A stretch of DNA of 64,000 bases from Lysobacter sp. BMK333-48F3 (GTDB lineage Bacteria; Pseudomonadota; Gammaproteobacteria; Xanthomonadales; Xanthomonadaceae). Where the stretch lies: NCBI RefSeq assembly GCF_019733395.1, contig NZ_JAIHOO010000001.1:2604501-2668500 (forward strand), written 5' to 3'. Positions 10,034-18,813 of this stretch are shown here, piece after piece (position 1 is the first letter of the stretch; each line of letters begins with the position of its first letter). Below the pieces are notes generated by a model, which had not been told where the DNA came from, made no database searches, and was given only the letters and a program-made list of their open reading frames with translations. Position numbers and translations under genes: made by a program.

Positions 10034-10054
10034 GATGAAAAATTACGGATGTAA
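10019..10054 (+). promoter_or_regulatory. Two BlaI-type operator palindromes
   Basis: TTACAGGTGTAA (10019-10030) and TTACGGATGTAA (10043-10054) are near-perfect TTACA-N2-TGTAA dyads spaced 24 bp centre to centre. They match the TACA...TGTA form known for BlaI/MecI operators. The second ends 3 nt before the ATG, so it covers the ribosome-binding region as well. They fit autoregulation of the operon and could also affect the divergent acetyl-CoA hydrolase gene. Confidence 0.75.
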
Positions 10055-10057
10055 ACG

Positions 10058-10429
10058 ATGCAGATCAGCGAAGCCGAATCCGTGGTCATGGACGTGCTGT
10101 GGCAGCGCCACCCGCTCAGCGCCGAGGAGGTCGTCGCGGCCCTGGCCGGCAACCAGTCGTGGCAGGAAGCCACGGTCAAGACCCTGCTCAACCGCTTGTT
10201 GAACAAGGGCGCGATCCGCGCCGAGAAGGACGGGCGGCGGTACCTCTATGCGCCCCTGCTCAAGCGCGAGGACTGGGTCATGGAGGAGAGCCAGGGCCTG
10301 CTCGAGCGGCTGTTCGGCGGTCGCGTCGCGCCCCTGGTCGCGCACTTCAGCGAACAGCGCAAGCTCAGCCGCAAGGACATCGCCGAGCTGCGCAAGCTGC
10401 TGGACGAGATCGACGATGAGCGCGGCTGA
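10058..10429 (+). CDS. BlaI/MecI/CopY-family repressor
   Basis: A 123-residue winged-helix repressor. MQISEAESVVMDVLWQRHPLSAEEVVAALAGNQSW and EATVKTLLNRLLNKGAIRAEKDGRRYLYAPLL form the wHTH (residues ~1-75) with the wing and conserved YLYAPL. The rest is the helical dimerisation tail. BlaI-type repressors bind TACA-N2-TGTA dyads and are cleaved when a BlaR1 sensor protease is activated; two such dyads lie just upstream. No clear Shine-Dalgarno precedes the ATG because an operator occupies that position, so translation may use a weak or short leader. The gene overlaps the first M56 gene by 14 nt, implying translational coupling. No beta-lactamase gene is adjacent. Confidence 0.9.
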   Translation: MQISEAESVVMDVLWQRHPLSAEEVVAALAGNQSWQEATVKTLLNRLLNKGAIRAEKDGRRYLYAPLLKREDWVMEESQGLLERLFGGRVAPLVAHFSEQRKLSRKDIAELRKLLDEIDDERG

Positions 10430-11612
10430 GCTGATCGGCCTGCTGGCCGAGACCACCCTGGCGATGAGCGCGGCGGCGGCGCTGGTGCTGGCCCTGCGCC
10501 GGCCTTTGCGGCGCGCGTTCGGCGCCGGCGTGGCCTACGCCGCCTGGTGGCTGCTGCCGCTGGCGACCGCGGCGGTGCTGCTGCCGGCCGCGCCGCGCCC
10601 CGACGCGCCGGCGCAGTGGCTGGTCGCGGCCGGCGCGCCGATGGCGGCAGCGCCGATCGCGCCGCCGGCGCCGACCGGCACCGCGTGGGTCGCGCTGAGC
10701 CTGTTGTGGCTGGCCGGCGCCGTGGCGATGGCGGCGCGCGCCTGGCGCCAGCAACGCCGGTTCGAGCGGCGCCTGGGCCGGCTGCGGCCGCGCGCCGACG
10801 GCAGCGTGCAGGCGCAGAGCGACTACGGCCTGCCCGCGGCGATGGGCCTGCTGCGGCCGAAAGTGGTGCTGCCGCGGGACTTCGAACGCCGCTACGACGC
10901 GCGCCAGCGTCGGCTGATCGCGCTGCACGAACGTATCCATATCGCCCGCGGCGATCTGTACGCCAACGCCGCCTGGTTGCTGTTGTCGTGCCTGTACTGG
11001 TTCAACCCGTTGTTGCATTACGCCGCCCGCGCTTTCCGCAGCGACCAGGAACTGGCCTGCGACCAGCGCGTGCTGCGCCGCCTTCCCACGGCGCGGCGCA
11101 GCTACGCCGAGGCCTTGCTCAAAGCCGCCCTGCACGGCGGGTCCTCGCCGTTGGCCTGCACGTGGTCCTCCTCGCATCCGCTCAAGGAACGCATCGCCAT
11201 GCTCAACCGTACCGCCCCCACCGCCGCCCGCCTGCGCTTCGGCGCCGTCGTATTGATCGCACTCGCCGCCGCCACCGGCTTCGGCGCCTGGGCCGCGCAA
11301 CCCGCCTCCGCTCCCGGCGAACGCCGCTTCGACCTGGAGACCGAGCAGATGAGCCAGCGCCAGTACGCCGACCGCGTCGCGCAGCTGGCCGGACTGCGCA
11401 TCGACAACCCGGAACTGCTCAGCGACGCGGTCGCGGTGAAAGCGGCGCAACTGCGCCAGGTCGATGCGCGGATGGCCTTCGCCCTGCTGCGGATGCAGAC
11501 CGGGCTGGAGGCGAAGATCGACGGCGACCGGGTGCGCTTCGTCGCCGGCGAGCGCCCGCAGGCGCCGGCTTCCAACTCGGTGGTGTTCTACCGCGAGGGC
11601 GCGGCGCGCTGA
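10416..11612 (+). CDS. BlaR1-like M56 metalloprotease, copy 1
   Basis: A 398-residue membrane protease whose ATG overlaps the BlaI gene by 14 nt. Amino-terminal helices (LLAETTLAMSAAAALVLALRRPL; AYAAWWLLPLATAAVLLPAAP) precede the M56 zinc domain with the HERIH motif (residues ~171-175) and WFNPLLHYAARAFRSDQELACD (~197-218). A further membrane helix follows near residue ~280. The periplasmic C-terminus (residues ~300-398) resembles a short secretin/TonB N-terminal (STN-like) fold (ADRVAQLAGLRIDNPELL ... FALLRMQTGLEA) instead of the penicillin-binding sensor of true BlaR1. Expected role: cleave or release the BlaI-type repressor on an envelope signal that cannot be named from sequence. Confidence 0.85.
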   Translation: MSAAELIGLLAETTLAMSAAAALVLALRRPLRRAFGAGVAYAAWWLLPLATAAVLLPAAPRPDAPAQWLVAAGAPMAAAPIAPPAPTGTAWVALSLLWLAGAVAMAARAWRQQRRFERRLGRLRPRADGSVQAQSDYGLPAAMGLLRPKVVLPRDFERRYDARQRRLIALHERIHIARGDLYANAAWLLLSCLYWFNPLLHYAARAFRSDQELACDQRVLRRLPTARRSYAEALLKAALHGGSSPLACTWSSSHPLKERIAMLNRTAPTAARLRFGAVVLIALAAATGFGAWAAQPASAPGERRFDLETEQMSQRQYADRVAQLAGLRIDNPELLSDAVAVKAAQLRQVDARMAFALLRMQTGLEAKIDGDRVRFVAGERPQAPASNSVVFYREGAAR

Positions 11613-11712
11613 CCGCGCGACCGCCGCCGCACGCGCCGCGAGGCAGGAAACCCGGCGCGAGAGCGGATCGATCCGTCATTGCGCCGAGCCGCACCAGGGG
11701 AGGACTTGGATC

Positions 11713-12918
11713 ATGAACTCCATCGCGAATTCCGTCATGAGTTCCGTTGAGACCTTGCGACTGTTGGCCGAGACCGCGCTGGCGATGAGTCTGGGCCTCG
11801 CCGTGGTTCTGGCGTTGCGCCTGCCGCTGCGGCGCTGGTTCGGCGCCGGCGTGGCCTATGCGGCGTGGGCGATCGTGCCGGCGGCGACGTTCGCGGTGCT
11901 GCTGCCGGCCGCGCCGCAACCGGCCGCGGGAACGCTCTCCCTGGTCGCGGCGGCGCCGGCCGCCGCCTTGGGCCTGGCCGATGCGGCGCCGGCCGCGGCG
12001 ACGCAGGCCTGGGCGTTGGCGGGGCCGGTGTGGGCGATCGGCACCGCCGCGACGTCCCTGCTGATGCTGTGGCGGCAATGGCGCTTCCAGGGTGGCCTGG
12101 GCGCCTTGCAGCGGCAGCCGGACGGCCTGTATCGGGCGCAGCGCGATCGCGGCCTGCCGGCGGCGATCGGCCTGCTCCGGCCCAGGATCGTGGTGCCGGG
12201 CGATTTCGAGCAACGCTACAGCGCCGCCGAGCGCCGCCTGATCCGCGCCCACGAACGCAGCCATATCGTCTGTGGCGACCTGCACCTCAATGCCTTCGTC
12301 GCCCTGCTGTCCTGCCTGTACTGGTTCAACCCGTTGCTGCACTACGCCGTCGGCCGCTTCCGCGCCGACCAGGAATTGGCCTGCGACGCGCGCGTGCTGC
12401 GCCGGCATCCGACCGCGCGGCGCAGCTACGGCGAAGCCATGTTGAAGAGCGCCTTGCGCGCCGGCCCCGCGCCCTGGGCCTGTTCGTGGGCGTCCACCCA
12501 CCCGATCGCGGAGAGAATCGCCATGCTCAAACATCCCTTGCCCGGCGCGGTCCGGGTTCGCTTCGGCGCGTGCGCGCTGATCTTGTGCGGCACCGTGTCC
12601 GCGTTCGCGGCCTGGGCGGCGCAACCGGCATCGGCGCCGCAAGAGCGGCGGATCACGATCGCCACCCAGGACCTGCTCAGCGAGCGCGGATTCGCGCTGC
12701 GGATCGCGGCGCAGGCCGGCCTGCAGCTGAGCAATCCGGAGGTGCTCGACGACAGCCGCAAGCGGCTCAGCGCCGATCTGCAGGGCGTCAGCGTGCGGCA
12801 CGCGTTCCTGGCCCTGCAGGACGCATCCGGCTGGAGCGCGCAGTACCACCGGGACCAGGTGCGTTTCGTGCCCAGCGCCGGGCCGCGTAACGCGCGCCTC
12901 CCGGCCGCGTCGCGGTAG
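11713..12918 (+). CDS. BlaR1-like M56 metalloprotease, copy 2
   Basis: A 401-residue paralogue of the preceding gene with the same plan: LRLLAETALAMSLGLAVVLALRLPLRR helix, HERSH zinc motif (residues ~180-184), YWFNPLLHYAVGRFRADQELACDARVLRRHPTARRSYGEA, then a membrane helix and an STN-like tail (RIAAQAGLQLSNPEVLDD ... AFLALQDASGWSAQY). The ATG at 11713 follows GGGGAGGACTTGGATC, a good ribosome-binding site; an in-frame ATG at 11737 is an alternative. A 100-nt gap separates it from copy 1, against 12 nt to copy 3. The tail differs strongly from that of copy 1, so signal specificity has probably diverged after tandem duplication. Confidence 0.83.
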   Translation: MNSIANSVMSSVETLRLLAETALAMSLGLAVVLALRLPLRRWFGAGVAYAAWAIVPAATFAVLLPAAPQPAAGTLSLVAAAPAAALGLADAAPAAATQAWALAGPVWAIGTAATSLLMLWRQWRFQGGLGALQRQPDGLYRAQRDRGLPAAIGLLRPRIVVPGDFEQRYSAAERRLIRAHERSHIVCGDLHLNAFVALLSCLYWFNPLLHYAVGRFRADQELACDARVLRRHPTARRSYGEAMLKSALRAGPAPWACSWASTHPIAERIAMLKHPLPGAVRVRFGACALILCGTVSAFAAWAAQPASAPQERRITIATQDLLSERGFALRIAAQAGLQLSNPEVLDDSRKRLSADLQGVSVRHAFLALQDASGWSAQYHRDQVRFVPSAGPRNARLPAASR

Positions 12919-12930
12919 TCGGTTTCGATC

Positions 12931-14199
12931 ATGACCCGGTTCGATCTATTGCGCTGCTTGATCGTCGCCGCCTGCAGCGGCGGTGCGGCGAGCTTGCTGG
13001 TGCTGGCCCTGCGCCGGCCGTTGCGCCGCCGCTGCGGCGCCGGCGTCGCCTACGCCGCCTGGCTGGCGCTGCCGGCGGCGTTGCTGGCGCCGCTGTGGCC
13101 GATACCGGCGCCCGCGGCGTTGGTGTGGTCGCCGATGCCCGGGGCGATGCCGGACTGGGCCGCGGCCCCGGCCGCGCAGGTCGCTGTAGGCAATGCGGAT
13201 GCGGCCGGCTGGCTGCTGGCGCTGTGGCTGTCCGGTGCGTCGATCGCGGCGCTGCGGATCTTGCGGCGCCAGCGCCGTTTTCATCGCGCGCTAGGCCATG
13301 TGGTACCGCTCGGCGACGGCGTGTGGCGCGCCCAGGCCGGCGTCGGCCTGCCGGCGGCGTTCGGCCTGCTGCGCCCGCGGATCGTCGTGCCGGCCGATTT
13401 CGCCGAACGCTACGACCGCCGCCAGCGCGCGCTGATGCTGCGCCACGAGCGCGTGCACATCGCCCGCGGCGACCTGTGGATCAACGCGGCCGTCGCCGCC
13501 GTGACCTGCCTGCTGTGGTTCAACCCCTTGCTGCATCTCGCCGCCGCGCGGTTGCGCGAAGACCAGGAACTGGCCTGCGATGCGCGCGTGCTGGCGCGCC
13601 ACCCGCGCGCGCGGCGCGCCTATGCGCAGGCGATGCTCGTCACCCAGCTCGCGGCGCAGTCCACGCCGCTGGGCTGCCATTGGGGTCCGCCCCATCCCTT
13701 GCTGGAGAGAATCGACATGTTGAAGCACCCCGCAGTCGCGCCGCGTTGGCGCCATCTCGGCCTGTTGCTGGTCGCGGCCCTGACCGGCGGCAGCGCCGCG
13801 GCCGCCTGGGCCGCGCAATCGGCGCCGCAAGCCGCCGCGCTGGCCGCGCCGGCCGGCTCGGTGACGATGGAGTTCGTCGCCCGCAGCGGCGGCCGCGAAA
13901 GCCGTTTCACGATCGTCGAAGCGGCCGGCCAGCCGTTCTCGGCGACGATGTTCGAGGACGGCGCGCGTTGGCGCATCGACGGCGTGGCCACGGTCGGCGC
14001 GGACAAGGCCGTCTATCCCGGATCCGACGACGACACCGTGTGGCTGAAGATGAGCCTGCTGCGCGACGGCGCGATGGTCGGCCAGCCGCGCCTGGCGATG
14101 CAGAGCGGCGGCAGCGGCCGGGTGGTGCAGGAGGACGCTGCGGCCGCCGGCCCCGGAAAGCGGCTGGAACTGGACGTGCGGATGACCGCGGCGCGGTAA
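12931..14199 (+). CDS. BlaR1-like M56 metalloprotease, copy 3
   Basis: A 422-residue third paralogue, 12 nt after copy 2. Helices at the amino terminus (SGGAASLLVLALRRPLRRR; AYAAWLALPAALLAPLWP) precede HERVH (residues ~172-176) and WFNPLLHLAAARLREDQELACDARVLARHP. After the last membrane helix (~residues 272-292) the C-terminal domain is unlike those of copies 1 and 2. It is beta-rich (VTMEFVARSGGRESRFTIVE ... RWRIDGVATVGADKAVY ... RLELDVRMTAAR) and shows no STN signature; I do not recognise it. The shared core with swapped sensor domains suggests that one repressor is wired to several periplasmic inputs. Confidence 0.82.
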   Translation: MTRFDLLRCLIVAACSGGAASLLVLALRRPLRRRCGAGVAYAAWLALPAALLAPLWPIPAPAALVWSPMPGAMPDWAAAPAAQVAVGNADAAGWLLALWLSGASIAALRILRRQRRFHRALGHVVPLGDGVWRAQAGVGLPAAFGLLRPRIVVPADFAERYDRRQRALMLRHERVHIARGDLWINAAVAAVTCLLWFNPLLHLAAARLREDQELACDARVLARHPRARRAYAQAMLVTQLAAQSTPLGCHWGPPHPLLERIDMLKHPAVAPRWRHLGLLLVAALTGGSAAAAWAAQSAPQAAALAAPAGSVTMEFVARSGGRESRFTIVEAAGQPFSATMFEDGARWRIDGVATVGADKAVYPGSDDDTVWLKMSLLRDGAMVGQPRLAMQSGGSGRVVQEDAAAAGPGKRLELDVRMTAAR

Positions 14200-14224
14200 G
14201 CGCCGCAGCGGCCGCGGCCGCGCT

Positions 14225-15025
14225 TCAGCGGCCGCGGCGCTGGGCGAACAGCCACCGCCACATCGGCGCGTAGGCGTAGGCGGCGTCCCAGCTGTTGTGG
14301 TTGGCCGCGGCGAATTCGGTATAGCGCGCGTCGCGCGCGCCGGCCGCTTTCAGCGCCGCGTCCATGCGCCGCGATTGCGCCGGTGGCACCACATCGTCCT
14401 TGCCGCCGTGGAAGATCCAGACCGGCACCTCGCGCAGGCGCTGCGCGGCCGCGGCGAACGGGTCGGCGGCATCGGCGACGCTGTGCGCGCGCATGCCCGG
14501 GCGCGCATCGGTCCAGTCGACGGTGATGCCGCCGCAGACCGGCACCAGGGCGGCGAAGCGCTGCGGATGCTGCAGGGCCAGCTCCCAGGTGCCGTAGCCG
14601 CCCATCGACATGCCGGTCAGGTAGACCCGGTCCGGGTCGCCGCGGAATTCGCCCAGCGCCGCGTCCAGGGTCGCCATCGCGATCGGGCCGGCGTCCTGGG
14701 TCCATTCGGTGTCGTCGGGCGCTTGCGGGAACACGACGATCGCTGGGAACTCGGCGGCATGCCGGCGCAAGTAGGGCCCCAGGCCGGCCTGGGTCTGCCT
14801 GGCGCCGTCGTCGCCGCGTTCGCCGGACCCGTTGAGGAACAGCACCACCGCGGGCCGGCCCTGGTACCGGTGCGGTGCCGGTACGAAGACCTGGTAGCGA
14901 TAGGTCCTGCCTGCCAGGCTCAGCTCGCGCGGCAGGAACTCGCCGCCGGTCGCGGGGGCGGTGGTCTGGCAGGCAGTGGCGGCGATCGACAGCAGGCCCA
15001 GGCAGGCGGCGCTCAGAAGACGCAT
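14225..15025 (-). CDS. Alpha/beta-hydrolase lipoprotein (PHB-depolymerase/esterase-like)
   Basis: A 266-residue predicted lipoprotein: signal MRLLSAACLGLLSIAATAC ends in a lipobox-like ATAC, Cys at residue 19. The mature part is an alpha/beta hydrolase of the prolyl-oligopeptidase/PHB-depolymerase (LpqC-like) group. Visible are the oxyanion region VVLFLNGSGERGDDG (~60-74), nucleophile elbow GMSMGG (~138-143), an acid in FHGGKDDVVP (~207-215) and a terminal His in FAAANHNSWDAAY (~238-250). It probably hydrolyses esters at the cell envelope; substrate unknown. It converges with the M56 operon (25-nt gap) and does not look functionally linked to it. Confidence 0.8.
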   Translation of the reverse strand: MRLLSAACLGLLSIAATACQTTAPATGGEFLPRELSLAGRTYRYQVFVPAPHRYQGRPAVVLFLNGSGERGDDGARQTQAGLGPYLRRHAAEFPAIVVFPQAPDDTEWTQDAGPIAMATLDAALGEFRGDPDRVYLTGMSMGGYGTWELALQHPQRFAALVPVCGGITVDWTDARPGMRAHSVADAADPFAAAAQRLREVPVWIFHGGKDDVVPPAQSRRMDAALKAAGARDARYTEFAAANHNSWDAAYAYAPMWRWLFAQRRGR

Positions 15026-15089
15026 CGAGGTTTCGCTCGGGAAAACCGGCCTGCAGCATAGCGCGGCGGCCGAGCCGGGCCGGCCCGGC

Positions 15090-15725
15090 TCAGCCGATGC
15101 GATGCGCTTCGTCGGCGATGCGCCGCACTTCGTCCGGGTAATGGCTGACGTAGATCATCGGCAGCGCGGTCTCGTCGCGGACCCGCTGCAGATACGGCAG
15201 CAGCTCGTCGCGGCGGTCCATGTCCAGCATCGACAGCGGTTCGTCGAGCAGCAGGATGCGCGGCTGCGACAGCAGGGCGCGGCCCAGCGCGACGCGCTGG
15301 GTCTCGCCGCCGGACAGGCCGGCGGTGCCGCGGCCTAGCAGGGCGCCGATGCCGAGCAGCTCGACGATGGCGTCGAACTCGAAACGGGTTTCGCGCCGGG
15401 CCTCGCCGCGCCAGCCGTAGAGCAGGTTGCGGCGCACGTCCAGGTGCGGAAACAGGCGCGCGTCCTGGAACACGTAGCCGATCCGGCGCCGGTGCGCCGG
15501 CAGGTCGACGCGCGCGGCGCTGTCGAACAGGCAGCGGCCGGCGATCTCGATCCGGCCGCGCGCCGGCCGCAGCAGGCCGGCGATGGCGTGCAGCAGCGAG
15601 GTCTTGCCGGCGCCGGATTCGCCGATCACGGCGATCACCCGTTGCTCGCTGCGGATCTCGACCCGGCGCAGGAAATCGCCGCGGCGCAGTTCCAAGTCGA
15701 GCAGGAAGGTCGGCGCGGCGCTCAT
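15090..15725 (-). CDS. modC: Molybdate ABC transporter ATP-binding protein, short form
   Basis: A 211-residue ABC ATPase. Walker A is GESGAGKTS (residues ~33-41), the Q-loop YVFQDARLFPHL (~78-89), signature LSGGETQRVALGRALL (~129-144), Walker B ILLLDEPLSMLD (~151-162) and the switch His SHYPDEV (~186). The start MSAAPTFLLDLEL at 15725 overlaps modB by 4 nt (ATGA-type coupling). Most ModC proteins are ~350 residues and carry a C-terminal TOBE/Mop molybdate-binding domain; this one stops right after the ATPase core, so it lacks that regulatory domain. It powers uptake through ModB of oxyanion delivered by ModA. Confidence 0.88.
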   Translation of the reverse strand: MSAAPTFLLDLELRRGDFLRRVEIRSEQRVIAVIGESGAGKTSLLHAIAGLLRPARGRIEIAGRCLFDSAARVDLPAHRRRIGYVFQDARLFPHLDVRRNLLYGWRGEARRETRFEFDAIVELLGIGALLGRGTAGLSGGETQRVALGRALLSQPRILLLDEPLSMLDMDRRDELLPYLQRVRDETALPMIYVSHYPDEVRRIADEAHRIG

Positions 15726-16411
15726 CGTTGCGCGCTCGCGCGCTGGCGCTGCACCAGCCATTCCGAGGCCAGCACCGCGGCGAAGGATATGGCCACCGCG
15801 ACCGCGGCCAGGCGCAGCACGCCGGCTTCGCCGTCGGGCACCTGCATCAGGCCGTAGATCGCCGAAGACAGGGTCTGGGTTTCGCCGGGGATGTTCGAGA
15901 CGAAGGTGATGGTCGCGCCGAACTCGCCCAGCGCCTTGGCGAAGGACAGCACCGCGCCGGCCAGCACGCCCGGCCAGGCCAACGGCAGGGTCACGCCGAA
16001 GAACACCCGCCAAGGATTCGCGCCCAGGGTCGAGGCCGCCTGCTCCAGGCGCCGGTCGACCGCTTCGATCGACAGCCGGATCGCCCGGACCAGCAGGGGA
16101 AAGCCCATGATCGCGCTGGCCAGCGCGGCGCCGGTCCAGCGGAACGCGAAGCTCAGGCCCCAGTGCTCGTACAGCCAACGGCCGAGCGGTCCCTGCGAGC
16201 CGAGCAGGACCAGCAGGGCGTAGCCGGTCACCACCGGCGGCAGCACCAACGGCAGGTGCAGCACGGTGTCGAGCAGCAGCTTGCCGGGAAACCGCACCCG
16301 CGCCAGCAACCAGCCCAGGGCGATGCCGAACGGCAGGCTGGCCAGGGTCGCGACCGTGGCGATCTTCAGGCTGAGCCAGATCGCAGTCAGTTCGGCATCG
16401 CTGAACTGCAT
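15722..16411 (-). CDS. modB: Molybdate ABC transporter permease
   Basis: A 229-residue inner-membrane permease with about five helices. It starts MQFSDAELTAIWLSLKIATVATLASLPFGIALGWLLA, typical of ModB. The EAA-type cytoplasmic loop that contacts ModC is visible as LEQAASTLGANPWRVFFGVTLPLAWPGV (residues ~141-168). The gene lies 7 nt downstream of modA and overlaps modC by 4 nt, giving a modABC operon transcribed leftward. Length and layout are standard. Confidence 0.93.
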   Translation of the reverse strand: MQFSDAELTAIWLSLKIATVATLASLPFGIALGWLLARVRFPGKLLLDTVLHLPLVLPPVVTGYALLVLLGSQGPLGRWLYEHWGLSFAFRWTGAALASAIMGFPLLVRAIRLSIEAVDRRLEQAASTLGANPWRVFFGVTLPLAWPGVLAGAVLSFAKALGEFGATITFVSNIPGETQTLSSAIYGLMQVPDGEAGVLRLAAVAVAISFAAVLASEWLVQRQRASAQR

Positions 16412-16418
16412 CGCGCGC

Positions 16419-17210
16419 TCACTTCAGTACCGCGAAGCCGTGGCGGCGGAAGATCGCGGCCGCGGCCGGCGTGCCCAGCCAGCGCACGAACGCGGTCGCG
16501 CCCGGGTGTTTGCTCGAGACCAGCCGCGCCGCCGGATAGACGATCGGCGGATGGCTGTCGGCCGGGAAGGTCGCCAGCACCCGCACCTTGGGTTCGGCGC
16601 GCGCATCGCTGGCGTAAACCACGCCCAGCGGGGCTTCGCCGCGCGCGACCAGCATCAGCGCGGCGCGCACGTTCTCGGCTTCGGCCACGCGCGGTTGCAG
16701 CGCGTCCCACACGCCGTAGCGGACGAAGGCGGCGCGGGCGTACTTGCCGGCCGGCACGCTCGCGGTCAGGGCCAGGGCCAGGCGGCCGTCGCCGAGCAGC
16801 GGCTTGAGATCGACCCCGGGCTTGAGCGCGACCGCGCGCGCGCGGCTGGCCTGCGGCGCGATCAGCACCAGCCGGTTGCCGAGCAGGTTGCGCCGGCTGG
16901 GCACGTCGATCAGGCCGCGCTCCTGCAGATAGTCCATCCACTCCAGATCGGCCGAGACGAAGGCATCGGCCGGCGCACCTTGTTCGATCTGCCGCGCCAG
17001 CGCCGAACTGGCCGCATACGACACCCGCACCGGCACGCCGCCGCTGCGCTGGAACGCGGCCGCGGCGTCGTCCAGCGACTCCTTGAGGCTGGCGGCGGCG
17101 AATACCGTGACCGGGGCGGCGGCGCTGCGCGGTTGCGCGGCGAGCGGACCGGCGGCGAGCAGGCCGGCGACGCACAAGGCGCCGAGCAAACGGCGGAGCA
17201 GGCGGGGCAT
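16419..17210 (-). CDS. modA: Molybdate-binding periplasmic protein
   Basis: A 263-residue periplasmic solute-binding protein. The chosen ATG at 17210 gives a signal peptide ([23 protein letters not shown]) with an AxA-type cleavage site. The mature start [15 protein letters not shown] is the ModA signature, with the Ser/Ala residues that hydrogen-bond the oxyanion. [28 protein letters not shown] (~70-97) and [11 protein letters not shown] (~155) are further family landmarks. It captures molybdate (or tungstate) and delivers it to ModB/ModC, encoded directly downstream. No ModE-type operator was recognised upstream. Confidence 0.93.
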   Translation of the reverse strand: MPRLLRRLLGALCVAGLLAAGPLAAQPRSAAAPVTVFAAASLKESLDDAAAAFQRSGGVPVRVSYAASSALARQIEQGAPADAFVSADLEWMDYLQERGLIDVPSRRNLLGNRLVLIAPQASRARAVALKPGVDLKPLLGDGRLALALTASVPAGKYARAAFVRYGVWDALQPRVAEAENVRAALMLVARGEAPLGVVYASDARAEPKVRVLATFPADSHPPIVYPAARLVSSKHPGATAFVRWLGTPAAAAIFRRHGFAVLK

Positions 17211-17275
17211 GGCGCGAAGCCTCGGTGTGTGGGGTAGGGCGAGAGTAGCGCGAAGCGCCGCCGCCGTGCCTGCGC

Positions 17276-17818
17276 TCAGGGCGCGTCGACGACCCGAATC
17301 GATTCGACCTGGCGCACCCAGCGCGCCGGCCGCGATTCGGCCGGCGCGATCAGCCGCCAGGGGCCGTCTTGCGAACCCAGGGCGGCGCCGTTGCAGCGGT
17401 CGGCGAGCAGCACCTCGCGCGCGCCCAGGCTGGGATCCAGCTCGGCCAGCGAAAACACGGCGCGGTAGCCGTCGCGGGCGCGCACCACCACCACCCGCGC
17501 CAAGCCGGCGCCGCGCAGCGGTTCGTTCGGCATGGCGCCTTGCTGGCGCAGCAGCGCGTGCAACGCCACGCCTTCGCAGTCGAGCTTGCGGCCGTGCGCT
17601 TCGCCGCTGGCGCGAGCGCGCGGCAGCCCGGCCAGAGCGGCGGCATCGAGGGCGATGTCGACCGGTCCGGCCGGCGCGGCGGCCGAAGCCGGCGCATGGC
17701 GGTGCGGCTCGGCCGCGACGGCGACGCACGACAGCAGGGCGCCGCACGCGGCCAGCGCAAGCCGCGTGCGCGCGACGGCGGAACGGGACGACGAACGGGG
17801 TTGGCGCATGCGCGGCAT
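17276..17818 (-). CDS. Small exported molybdopterin-domain protein
   Basis: A 180-residue protein with a long basic amino terminus and signal segment ([21 protein letters not shown], cleavage near residue 36). The mature part matches the small stand-alone form of the oxidoreductase molybdopterin-binding fold (sulfite-oxidase-like). [24 protein letters not shown] (~79-102), [21 protein letters not shown] (~109-129), VLLADRCNG (~136) and [23 protein letters not shown] (~151-173) are characteristic. Whether it binds Mo-cofactor or only keeps the fold is unknown. Its position 65 nt upstream of modABC supports a link to molybdenum metabolism. Confidence 0.72.
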   Translation of the reverse strand: MPRMRQPRSSSRSAVARTRLALAACGALLSCVAVAAEPHRHAPASAAAPAGPVDIALDAAALAGLPRARASGEAHGRKLDCEGVALHALLRQQGAMPNEPLRGAGLARVVVVRARDGYRAVFSLAELDPSLGAREVLLADRCNGAALGSQDGPWRLIAPAESRPARWVRQVESIRVVDAP

Positions 17819-17860
17819 TCTCGTGTGCGGTGGAGGCGGGTCGCCCGCTCGATCGGCGGG

Positions 17861-18730
17861 TTATAGGCGATCGAGCGGCAGCTTCAGATAGCGTCGGCCG
17901 TCGGCGTCCGCTTCGGGCAGGGCGCCGCCGCGCAGATTCACCTGCAGCGCCGGCAGGATCAGCGCCGGCACCGCCAGGGTCGCGTCGCGCGCCTGGCGCA
18001 GGGCGACGAACTCGGCTTCGCCGGTGTCGGCGCGCACATGCGCGTTGCTGCGTTTCTGCTCGCCGATCGTGGTTTCGCAGGCCGGTTCGCGATCGGGCTT
18101 GCCGTAGTCGTGGCAGACGAACACCCGGGTCGCGTCGGGCAGGCGGTACAGGCGTTGGATCGAGCGATACAGCTGCGCCGCATCGCCGCCGGGAAAGTCG
18201 CAGCGCGCGGTGCCGCTGTCGGGCAGGAACAGCGAATCGCCGACGAACAGCGCATCGCCGATCAGATAAGCCAGGCTGTCGCGGGTGTGGCCGGGCACCG
18301 GAATCGCCTGCGCCGGCAAGCCGCCGATGCGGAAGCGCTCCTCGTCTTCGAACAGACGGTCGAAGGCCGGCGCCGGGTCGCGCTCGGGCAGGCCGAACAG
18401 CGGCGCGAAGTGGCGGCGCACCTGCTCGATGCCGCGGCCGATCGCCAACTGCGGCGCGGCGCCGCCGGCGCGCAGGCGCTCGCGCAGCAGGTGCGCGGCG
18501 CTGAGGTGGTCGGCGTGGGCATGGGTTTCCAGCAGCCACTGGATCCGCCAGCCGCGCTGCGCGGCGGCGTCGAGCAGGCGTTGCGCCGAGTCCAGCGCGG
18601 TGCGCGCGGAGGCGGCCTGATAGTCCAGCACCGGATCGACGATCGCCGCCGCGCCGCTGTCGGGGTCGGCGACCAGGTAGGACCAGGTGCCGGTATCGCG
18701 ATGGTGGAAGGGCAGAACCTGCGGCGTCAT
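17861..18730 (-). CDS. MBL-fold protein, persulfide dioxygenase-like
   Basis: A 289-residue metallo-beta-lactamase-fold protein. The ATG at 18730 starts [23 protein letters not shown], the classic amino end of ETHE1/BlhA-type enzymes, and the zinc/iron motif THAHADH (residues ~74-80) follows. [50 protein letters not shown] (~142-193) and VCHDYGKP (~205-212) complete the metal site. ETHE1-like proteins oxidise glutathione persulfide to sulfite in sulfide detoxification; some relatives are glyoxalase II-like. The C-terminal segment after residue ~225 is also found in this family. Confidence 0.83.
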   Translation of the reverse strand: MTPQVLPFHHRDTGTWSYLVADPDSGAAAIVDPVLDYQAASARTALDSAQRLLDAAAQRGWRIQWLLETHAHADHLSAAHLLRERLRAGGAAPQLAIGRGIEQVRRHFAPLFGLPERDPAPAFDRLFEDEERFRIGGLPAQAIPVPGHTRDSLAYLIGDALFVGDSLFLPDSGTARCDFPGGDAAQLYRSIQRLYRLPDATRVFVCHDYGKPDREPACETTIGEQKRSNAHVRADTGEAEFVALRQARDATLAVPALILPALQVNLRGGALPEADADGRRYLKLPLDRL

Positions 18731-18813
18731 GCCGGTCTCCTGCAGCGCGGCCGCTGCGGCCTGGCGTTCGCGATCTAGGATACGGCAGCGCCCGCCGCGC
18801 TTGCGGCCGCCGG

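Noticed and set aside
10058..14199. A beta-lactam resistance operon
   Set aside because: BlaI and M56 genes are present, but there is no beta-lactamase and no penicillin-binding sensor domain in any M56 copy.
14200..14245. Terminator hairpin between the third M56 gene and the esterase gene
   Set aside because: The GC-rich complementarity is imperfect and bulged and overlaps coding sequence, with no T-run.
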